A stretch of DNA of 24,737 nucleotides. It comes from a virus. The notes below the pieces were generated by a model. It searched no databases, was not told the DNA's origin, and saw only the letters and a program-made list of their open reading frames with translations. Below are positions 13,663 to 19,398 of this stretch, in pieces. Position 1 is the first letter of the stretch; every line of letters starts with the position of its first letter. The stretch covers positions 1 to 24,737 of IMG/VR virus record IMGVR_UViG_3300008267_007453, one strand, 5' to 3'. The position numbers were made by a program, and so were the translations under genes.

Positions 13663-14291
13663 TGACCGACCACAACGACATTTACAGTATCGTAGAAAGA
13701 TTGCGCTTGATCGAAACCGCGATTACTCCCGCCACTGTGAAAAAAGGTCTCAACGCCCAGCAGAAATCAGTACCACAGTTGCCGGCCTTGTTCAAACCCA
13801 AAACACAAAAAATACTCGGAGGCAATGCCAACGCCAAGAATCCCATGTCCGGCTACGCTGTAGGCAGTGGCGAAAGTGTTGACTATGATGAAGAAATGGT
13901 CGAAGAAGCAGTGGCCACTGAAGATGTGTTAGACCGGGTCAAACGATCGTTTACAGACTTTATCAAAAGCGTAGAAGACGACATCAATGACTCTGACATC
14001 AACGACAAAAAACGCGAAGACACAGATCTCAAAAGCCGAGACAAAAAGGATCGGGGACTCCGAGCCAAGGAAACCTATGCCGAATCAGCACCTGTCAAAA
14101 CCATGACCATGGAAGATGGCAACATGTTTGAAATACACGGCAATGAACACGATGGATTTGAAATACGCCGAGAAGGTCGTTGTATGCGCAGCAGATTTGA
14201 AAATCTTGATCACGCTGTCATGGCCTTGGAGATGTTCCAAGCTCGTCGTCGTAAAGCCGACGAGTCACAAGATTACATGGATGAAGAATAA
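13662..14291 (+). CDS. Modular phage protein of unknown function (209 aa)
   Basis: ATG 13662 overlaps the Dps stop (TAATG). The N-terminal part has DIYSIVERLRLIETAIT (about 6-22), then a Gln/Pro-rich stretch (NAQQKSVPQLPALFKPKTQK) and GYAVGSGESVDYDEE. A highly charged helical middle follows (residues about 85-140, DVLDRVKRSFTDFIKSVEDD and an Asp/Lys-rich run). The C-terminus is a compact alpha/beta domain, MFEIHGNEHDGFEIRREGR followed by SRFENLDHAVMALEMFQARR (about 155-197). That domain has the same strand-strand-helix plan as the WxIYD modules in the giant protein. The N-terminal peptide is the kind that recurs across uncharacterised aquatic phage proteins. I assign no function; it may be a scaffold-like or virion adaptor protein. 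Confidence 0.72.
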   Translation: MTDHNDIYSIVERLRLIETAITPATVKKGLNAQQKSVPQLPALFKPKTQKILGGNANAKNPMSGYAVGSGESVDYDEEMVEEAVATEDVLDRVKRSFTDFIKSVEDDINDSDINDKKREDTDLKSRDKKDRGLRAKETYAESAPVKTMTMEDGNMFEIHGNEHDGFEIRREGRCMRSRFENLDHAVMALEMFQARRRKADESQDYMDEE

Positions 14292-15559
14292 TGTTAAGCC
14301 TAGATTTGTTTGATTCACGATACGAACGTGACCTGCGTGAAGGTGCTGTTGACGACCTAGAAGCCCGCAGGATTGATGATCTTAACGATCGCATGCAGGA
14401 CTTGTTGGCTCGTGCCCGAGAAGCCAAGACACCTGAACACAAAGCAGGTCTTAAGCGTGAGTTTGACAAAGTCAAAGACGAGCGTGACAGCTATTATAAA
14501 GTACGCGAAGCTGGCATTCCTGGCAACGTGCCAGTAGAAAAGATACCTGGCAAAGAAGACCTACTCCGAGGCCGGGGCCGTAGCTACTACGAAGATCAAA
14601 AAAAAAGTTCTGATGAAGTAGACGAACACGGCGGCGGCATAGGTCCGCGTCAACACTGGCAGGATCTCATGCAAGAGCGTAAATTGTCAGTGGGTGATCC
14701 TGTTGTGGTTACAGCACCCAACGAGTTCGAAGGCAAGACTGGTGAAGTTGCTGAGTTTAGCCCAAGTGGCAAGTTTGTGGTAGTTAACTTGTACAACCAC
14801 GGTGAACACAGCATGCACCTAAGCGATATTGCCTTTAATGAATATGCTGATCAAGAAGATGATGATGAAGGTGTGGCGGAGACTGTGACAGATCATCGTG
14901 CAGGCATGGCTCGAATATATCGTCGACTGGCTCCTAAGATTGAACGCTACCGAGACAGTTTCCTTGCTGGCCAACTGTATGATGAACTAGAAAACTATGC
15001 TGAACTACATGGTGCTGAAAGAGAATTCAAACAGATGATGAATGGTGCTAGAAACCGTGCCCACATGGAATACGACACCAACCCGGGTGGTTTCCACAAC
15101 TGGTTCTGGTTCCTGCCGTTTGAGGACGAAGGTGTAGAAGAAGGTTGGAGTGATGCCGTGGTTTCTCGAAGAACAGGCACGCCACGCACACCGTATTCAG
15201 TTTTTATCAAAGGTAGGAAGTGGAAAGACTTTGAGAATGACGATCATGCTGAGGCTGTAGCAAACAAATTACGGGCCAAGTTCAAAGCAGATGGACGTGA
15301 TCCGAGCGTTATTACTATTGCTCCCACTGACATGTCCGAAGGCGTCACAGAAGATCAAGACACATCGGGTGTGGAACAAGCAATACTCAAACGTATCATG
15401 GTTGCTCATCTTGATTTGTTACGACAATATGGTCCAGAAAAAGTCATGCAGGCCGCAGAAGAAGTGGCCTATAATGTGGGTGATGTGGACGAGATTGGCA
15501 CCAGTGATGTCAGTGCGTATGTTCAACAGGTCAAACAAATTCTCGGAGCTGTCGCTTGA
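14291..15559 (+). CDS. Modular protein with KOW/SH3-like domain (422 aa)
   Basis: ATG 14291 shares a base with the previous stop (TAATG). Residues 1-75 are helical and charged (LDLFDSRYERDLREGAV, LEARRIDDLNDRMQDLLARA). A KOW/SH3-like barrel lies at about 132-185: KLSVGDPVVVTAP, then FEGKTGEVAEFSPSGKFVVV and HLSDIAFNEY, which resembles ribosomal/NusG KOW motifs used in RNA or protein binding. A helical segment follows, then an alpha/beta module with YSVFIKGRKWKDFENDDHAE and ITIAPTD, related in plan to the WxIYD modules. The C-terminal helix pair (RIMVAHLDLLRQYGPEKVMQ, VDEIGTSDVSAYVQQV) is acidic. There is no signal peptide or Cys motif. The overall impression is a multi-module adaptor protein of unknown partner. 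Confidence 0.75.
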   Translation: MLSLDLFDSRYERDLREGAVDDLEARRIDDLNDRMQDLLARAREAKTPEHKAGLKREFDKVKDERDSYYKVREAGIPGNVPVEKIPGKEDLLRGRGRSYYEDQKKSSDEVDEHGGGIGPRQHWQDLMQERKLSVGDPVVVTAPNEFEGKTGEVAEFSPSGKFVVVNLYNHGEHSMHLSDIAFNEYADQEDDDEGVAETVTDHRAGMARIYRRLAPKIERYRDSFLAGQLYDELENYAELHGAEREFKQMMNGARNRAHMEYDTNPGGFHNWFWFLPFEDEGVEEGWSDAVVSRRTGTPRTPYSVFIKGRKWKDFENDDHAEAVANKLRAKFKADGRDPSVITIAPTDMSEGVTEDQDTSGVEQAILKRIMVAHLDLLRQYGPEKVMQAAEEVAYNVGDVDEIGTSDVSAYVQQVKQILGAVA

Positions 15560-16659
15560 GATACGCTGAAATCCTAGAAGCCTGTTGGAAGGGTTATCGT
15601 CAAGCCGGCATGAAGAAAAAGGGTGATCGTCAGGTGCCCAACTGTGTACCTGTCAGCGAGAATGAAGTTCGCCACGATGCTGACAATTTTAGTCCCAATG
15701 ACAATGCACTAGATCGACTGCATCATGAATTTATTCCCACCTGGCAAATATTAAATCATAAAGTTTTAAAGACTGCTTACAATTTTGCAGATGACGACAC
15801 AGCCTTGGAATTTGTACAAGCCATCAAACTGATGGGAGAACACATGGATCACAACGGTGTAATCACCCTGGACAACGCACAGGTCACTGTGGAAGTGACC
15901 ACACATGATGTCAACGGTCTTACACGTTTAGATTTTGAATATGCATTGAAAGCTCACGATCTGGCCAACAAGATGAATGGTGATCAAGAGCCACATCCTA
16001 CAAATTCTTTAGAAGCCATAGAAGAAGATTTAAAAAAATGGTTCAAAGAAAAGTGGGTGCGTTTTGGACCCGACGGCAAGATCCGTGGAGACTGTGCCCG
16101 AGGATCCAGCAAAGAAGGCAAGCCAAAATGTTTACCACAAAGCAAGGCACATGCTCTAGGTAAAAAAGGTCGTGCCAGTTCCGCGGCCAAGAAACGTAGA
16201 GAAGATCCCAATCCTGAACGTCGTGGTCCAGCCCGGAATGTTGCCACCAAGGTCAAAGAAGGTTCATCAGCGATCACAGATGAAGATGTAACTGATTTAA
16301 TACACGACATAGCTGTGAATTTAATATTCAATAAACAAAGAATGTCTATTAGAGAAAATGATCCAACACTGGTTGCCAAGGAAGTTCATAAGGCATACAA
16401 GATGGAAGGTATTCCTTTTACACAAACTGATTTAGATCGCGTGTTGGCCTTGTTTCCTAAAGTTATGAAACGTTTAAGAAAAGGTTTCCGCGATGAAGGA
16501 GACATGTACAAAGAAGAACAAGAACTTGATGAAAAACAAGATGCCTGCTATAACAAAGTAAAAAGTCGTTACAAGGTCTGGCCGTCGGCTTATGCCAGCG
16601 GAGCCCTTGTTCAGTGTCGTAAAAAAGGTGCCGCTAATTGGGGCAACAAGAAAAAATGA
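15556..16659 (+). CDS. Pterin-4a-carbinolamine dehydratase-like domain flanked by Cys modules (367 aa)
   Basis: TTG 15556 overlaps the previous stop. The N-terminus is a Cys module, CWKGYRQAGMKKKGDRQ followed by VPNCVP (10-32). Residues about 53-137 match the PCD/DCoH fold: PTWQI, YNFADDDTALEFVQAI, the GEHMDHNG active-site region (94-101) and VTVEVTTHDVNGLTRLDFEY. Of the PCD active-site signature, E95, H99, N100, H117 and D126 are present, but the Pro and the aromatic that normally follow are replaced, so the enzyme is degenerate or repurposed. Residues 175-225 carry a second Cys/basic module (GDCARGSSKEGKPKCLP, with KKRRE after it), 240-315 are helical, and 330-367 form a third module (DACYNKVKSRYKVWPSAY then CRKKGAANWGNKKK). 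The function is probably binding rather than pterin chemistry. Confidence 0.7.
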   Translation: MRYAEILEACWKGYRQAGMKKKGDRQVPNCVPVSENEVRHDADNFSPNDNALDRLHHEFIPTWQILNHKVLKTAYNFADDDTALEFVQAIKLMGEHMDHNGVITLDNAQVTVEVTTHDVNGLTRLDFEYALKAHDLANKMNGDQEPHPTNSLEAIEEDLKKWFKEKWVRFGPDGKIRGDCARGSSKEGKPKCLPQSKAHALGKKGRASSAAKKRREDPNPERRGPARNVATKVKEGSSAITDEDVTDLIHDIAVNLIFNKQRMSIRENDPTLVAKEVHKAYKMEGIPFTQTDLDRVLALFPKVMKRLRKGFRDEGDMYKEEQELDEKQDACYNKVKSRYKVWPSAYASGALVQCRKKGAANWGNKKK

Positions 16660-17225
16660 GAAATTTAATCAACCTATTAGAAGCCATAGAGTCGGGATGT
16701 CCCCCGGCTACACAAAGCATTGATCTCAATCTTAAGAATCGCCAGAAAGCCATAGACGAATATCACTATGGTCCACTAAATCCTGCGGAACCCAACGAAG
16801 AATACTGGGCCGAGCTGGCTGACAAATGGAACACTGATGACATAGAGTCAGTCAAGGCCAATCGCTGTGGCAACTGTGCGGCCTTTGACATTAGTGAAGA
16901 CATGTTGGACTGCATTGCCCGAGGTATTGGTTCAGAACCTGGCAGTGATCCACATGATACCATAGATGCTGGAGATCTAGGCTACTGTAAGTTTTTGAAA
17001 TTTAAATGTGCTGCCAAACGCACCTGTGATGCCTGGGTCGAAGGTGGTCCTGTTACAGAAGAACAACTGGATGAACTGGAATTTCTTGGTAGCACCTGCA
17101 CCAAAGACTGCTCGGGTCATAGGGCTGGCTATGCCTGGAGTCAAAGCAAAGGCGGTCAAGTGGCCAACAGTCCATTTAGTCCCAGTTTCAACAAAGGCAG
17201 CCAACTGCACGTGGACGGCAAATGA
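16656..17225 (+). CDS. Cys-cluster protein with CTKDCSGHxAGY tail motif (189 aa)
   Basis: ATG 16656 overlaps the previous stop as ATGA. The Cys-rich core has C71, C74 (RCGNCAAF), C86, C111 (GYCKFLKFKC), C118 and C124 (RTCDAW), a spacing that could bind an Fe-S cluster or zinc; a HiPIP-like or zinc-knuckle fold is conceivable. A second module follows, STCTKDCSGHRAGYAW (147-161) and SPFSPSFNKGS. Motifs of the form C(T/S)xDCSGHxAGYxW occur in phage head- or toxin-associated proteins as far as I recall; this is memory, not a search. There is no signal peptide, so it acts in the cytosol or virion. Its last base triplet overlaps a short leader-like ORF and the methyltransferase-like gene follows. 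Confidence 0.75.
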   Translation: MRNLINLLEAIESGCPPATQSIDLNLKNRQKAIDEYHYGPLNPAEPNEEYWAELADKWNTDDIESVKANRCGNCAAFDISEDMLDCIARGIGSEPGSDPHDTIDAGDLGYCKFLKFKCAAKRTCDAWVEGGPVTEEQLDELEFLGSTCTKDCSGHRAGYAWSQSKGGQVANSPFSPSFNKGSQLHVDGK

Positions 17226-17295
17226 ACACTTACCCAGTATATCCCGAGGACGACGGTAGTGATACTCCAAGACTTCCATACGCACCGGCCTAACC
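17224..17295 (+). CDS. Possible 23-residue leader or remnant ORF
   Basis: ATG 17224 overlaps the preceding stop in the standard ATGA arrangement of this genome and runs 23 codons (MNTYPVYPEDDGSDTPRLPY, then APA) to TAA 17293-17295. It overlaps the start of the methyltransferase-like frame in another phase. It may be a translated coupling peptide, or the true N-terminus of the next gene if a frameshift separates them. Support is positional only. Confidence 0.25.
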
Positions 17296-17849
17296 TAGAT
17301 GAAAGCAGTGGTAGTAGCCTGTCAGGCAGCATGACACGTGACCTCACAGCCAGCAAGGTCTGGTTGATGTCGGAACTAGAACGCATACAACAAGATTTTA
17401 GTGCAGTCTACATACTAGGAGCCTGGTATGGCAACCTGGCCTTGTATATGAAATTACAGCCCAGAATCACAGCAGATCAAATCATACTTGTGGAAAAGAA
17501 CAAGGAGTTTTTGACGACCAGCCGTCGGTTACTGGACTTGGCCGGTGCTGACAATGTGGAATACATGCTGGCCGATGCCAACCGACTCGATTACAGACAG
17601 CTGGGCAGTTCCGGTGTTGTGGTCAATACCAGCCTTACTAACATGCCAGGACGAGCATGGTTTTTGAACATACCCGACGGCACCTTGGTGGTGCTCCAAG
17701 GACGTGATCATGATCCCAACCGAAACTTTGAAAGCACACAGAGCATCATAGATCGTTTTCCCTTGAGTGAAATTCTGTATCATGGAAGTATGCAACTGCG
17801 TGATCCCGAAACTGAATACACTCGTTACATGGTGATCGGACGCAAATAG
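17259..17849 (+). CDS. SAM-dependent methyltransferase-like phage protein (196 aa)
   Basis: This is a class I methyltransferase-type Rossmann protein. Residues about 48-62 read AVYILGAWYGNLALY (motif I with GxWYGN), LVEKNKEFL is motif II, EYMLADANRLDY follows motif III, and VVVNTSLTNMPGRAWFLNIP with GTLVVLQGRDHD resembles a known phage methyltransferase-like family with a WYG motif. The target (nucleic acid, small molecule or protein) is not evident. GTG 17259 is the only good start in this frame after the upstream TGA (17223); GAGGA at 17246-17250 lies 8 bases ahead of it. Because the ORF at 17224 overlaps the beginning in another phase, a frameshift at the N-terminus is possible. The gene is followed by a 96-base gap with a G/C-rich hairpin. 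Confidence 0.7.
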   Translation: MILQDFHTHRPNLDESSGSSLSGSMTRDLTASKVWLMSELERIQQDFSAVYILGAWYGNLALYMKLQPRITADQIILVEKNKEFLTTSRRLLDLAGADNVEYMLADANRLDYRQLGSSGVVVNTSLTNMPGRAWFLNIPDGTLVVLQGRDHDPNRNFESTQSIIDRFPLSEILYHGSMQLRDPETEYTRYMVIGRK

Positions 17850-17880
17850 AACACCCTTAGGACCGCACTAGTTGCGAGGG

Positions 17881-17897
17881 CGGGCGGCTGCTGCCCG
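17881..17897 (+). other. G/C-rich hairpin in the longest intergenic gap
   Basis: CGGGC (17881-17885) pairs with GCCCG (17893-17897) with possible extra G-T and G-C pairs and a 3-base loop. It sits in the 96-base gap (17850-17945) before the A/T-rich glycosyltransferase-like gene. The 3' flank is TAGAAAACG, not a T run, so it is not a typical rho-independent terminator. It could be a structured leader, a decayed tRNA-like element or a recombination scar. Confidence 0.4.
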
Positions 17898-17945
17898 TAG
17901 AAAACGATTCGCTACCGTGGACTACCAAGTGAGCTAATTACTTAC

Positions 17946-19013
17946 ATGACAAAACAGATGTTGGTTCCCGGTCCTTATCAAGGCACCAAAGATAACGTTC
18001 CTCAATTTCCTGGGTACGGATGGATTTGGCAACTTCCCAACAAAAAAATTTACTTTGCATTGTTTCAAGGGTGGAACAAACAAAATTTACCCCGGGGGTA
18101 TGACAACTATATTGTCAGCTTTCATTTAGAAACAGTAGATGTTGGTTGGCTTAAACAACAACAGGTTACTGGACCGATTGTTGTTTTGTTTGACGGTCAA
18201 GATTATGATTTAAAAATACCTGGCGTATATTTTGTGCCGTTTTACTATTGGCATCACCAGCTCAACCTCATGATTGAATGGTTCGGCCTACAAGAAAAAG
18301 CAAAACCCAACTACAAATTCAGTGCAGTTTGTAACAGGATAACCCAAAGCAAATTATGGATCACAACCAAACTGTTAGAAACAGCCCCGGATTCATCTTT
18401 AGTTGTGTTGAACTCTTGGCTAGAAGAAAAAAATGTACATAGGTGGCAACCAGTTGGCAATGTTACTCTTGACAATCTCACGCAGATATTTCGAGACAGT
18501 TATCTTGGTCAAGAAATAAAAATTGACAAGTTTGATAATACTACTCAAAATTCTCAAAACATAACCAGTGATCCTTGGCAACCATTGTATCAAGACTGCG
18601 CTGTACATTTTACAAATGAAAGTTTTCACTATAGCTACATGGTTGAAGATGGACAAGAATATATTTGGCCAGGGCCATTTATTACAGAAAAAACACTAAA
18701 ATGTCTGTTAGGGGGTACTGCATTTATACCAGTCGGTCAATTTGAAACTTACAAAACATTGACTAGTTTAGGGTTGCATTTTGATTATGACTTTGATACT
18801 ACCTGGGATTTGGATGCTGGTAATATAACCAGGTCGGCTAGTATTGTTAATTTAATTGACAAACTATCTCAATTCAGTGTAGACCAATTGGTAAGTAAAA
18901 CCCAGGAAAGTAGCAAGTATACCCAAAATTATATTGTATCTGGAAAATTTTTTAATCAATGCGAGCAAAAAAATAACGAGTCAATTGCCCAAATTTTCAA
19001 ATTAATCTGTTGA
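17946..19013 (+). CDS. A/T-rich glycosyltransferase-like protein (GT10-like C-terminus)
   Basis: ATG 17946 begins a 355-residue protein whose third positions are visibly richer in A and T than neighbouring genes. The C-terminal part holds FITEKTLKCLLGGTAFIPVG (about 247-266), then LTSLGLHFDYDFDTTWD. This (F)xTEKxxKxLxxGxxFIPxG...LxxLGxxFDxxxD arrangement is what I associate with alpha-1,3-fucosyltransferase (GT10)-like C-terminal domains and with uncharacterised phage relatives. The N-terminal half (about 1-200) carries WLKQQQVTGPIVVLFDGQDY and an aromatic stretch YFVPFYYWHHQLNLM, resembling a phage-specific Rossmann domain. There is no signal peptide or membrane span. Base composition and the preceding hairpin gap suggest independent acquisition. 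A glycosyl-transfer role is plausible but not proven. Confidence 0.6.
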   Translation: MTKQMLVPGPYQGTKDNVPQFPGYGWIWQLPNKKIYFALFQGWNKQNLPRGYDNYIVSFHLETVDVGWLKQQQVTGPIVVLFDGQDYDLKIPGVYFVPFYYWHHQLNLMIEWFGLQEKAKPNYKFSAVCNRITQSKLWITTKLLETAPDSSLVVLNSWLEEKNVHRWQPVGNVTLDNLTQIFRDSYLGQEIKIDKFDNTTQNSQNITSDPWQPLYQDCAVHFTNESFHYSYMVEDGQEYIWPGPFITEKTLKCLLGGTAFIPVGQFETYKTLTSLGLHFDYDFDTTWDLDAGNITRSASIVNLIDKLSQFSVDQLVSKTQESSKYTQNYIVSGKFFNQCEQKNNESIAQIFKLIC

Positions 19014-19037
19014 CTTTTTATCATAATACTGTACAAT
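19010..19037 (+). promoter_or_regulatory. Candidate sigma70-type (early/middle) promoter for dsbA-gp43
   Basis: TTGACT (19010-19015) is separated by 16 bases from TACAAT (19032-19037), close to the bacterial consensus TTGACA-17-TATAAT. It lies between the stop of the glycosyltransferase-like gene (19013) and ATG 19063. A strong AGGAGA ribosome-binding site (19052-19057) follows. It would drive dsbA and, through read-through, gp43. Confidence 0.65.
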
Positions 19038-19062
19038 AACAAAACTAACCCAGGAGAATTCC

Positions 19063-19323
19063 ATGACATCAAGAGTATTCACAGCCGACCAAACTAAAAA
19101 ACTCAACCAGGTCATCAATGAAGGCATGCAGGTCATGCACGAAATTGAAACTTTAACCGGCGGCCTTAATGACACAGTGAAAGCCATTGCCGAAGAGCTG
19201 GATATCAAACCTAACATTCTCAAGAAGGCCATCAAGTTGGCACACAAGAGTGAGTTTGGCCGCGAACAGCAGGATCATGAATTGCTTGAGCAAATTTTAG
19301 TCACTGTGGGCAAGACCTTATAA
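19063..19323 (+). CDS. dsbA: DsbA-like dsDNA-binding protein
   Basis: This small protein (86 aa) is similar to T4 DsbA, a double-stranded DNA-binding protein that assists late transcription. It begins at ATG 19063 after the AGGAGAATTCC leader. It is all-helical: KKLNQVINEGMQVMHEIETL, then VKAIAEELDIKPNILKKAIK with a helix-turn-helix-like AEELDIKPNILKKAIKLAH core, and EQQDHELLEQILVTVGKTL. Size and helix order match cyanophage and T4 DsbA homologues, and the position next to gp43 fits the conserved replication block. DNA binding is inferred from family, not from a diagnostic motif. A candidate sigma70-type promoter lies directly upstream. Confidence 0.72.
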   Translation: MTSRVFTADQTKKLNQVINEGMQVMHEIETLTGGLNDTVKAIAEELDIKPNILKKAIKLAHKSEFGREQQDHELLEQILVTVGKTL

Positions 19324-19398
19324 GTACTGTTTTACAACAGCGAGTCGTTCACGTTACGAACATGAATCATGGCAAGCCAGCCATAACTGGAGAAAGAA
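19324..19398 (+). other. 75-base spacer between dsbA and gp43
   Basis: The spacer contains CTGTT-TTAC-AACAG (19326-19339), a 5-base-pair stem with a 4-base loop, followed by a second short inverted repeat GTTC-ACGTTAC-GAAC. No T run follows either. The 3' end supplies the TGGAGA box for the TTG start of gp43. A translational operator for gp43, as exists in T4 where gp43 binds its own leader hairpin, is possible but unproven. Confidence 0.35.

Noticed and set aside
17850-17945. Possible tRNA or rho-independent terminator in the longest intergenic gap
   Set aside because: The hairpin is real but has no T run, and no T-loop GGTTCRA or acceptor-stem pairing is visible, so neither call is supported. 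Listed only as a hairpin.
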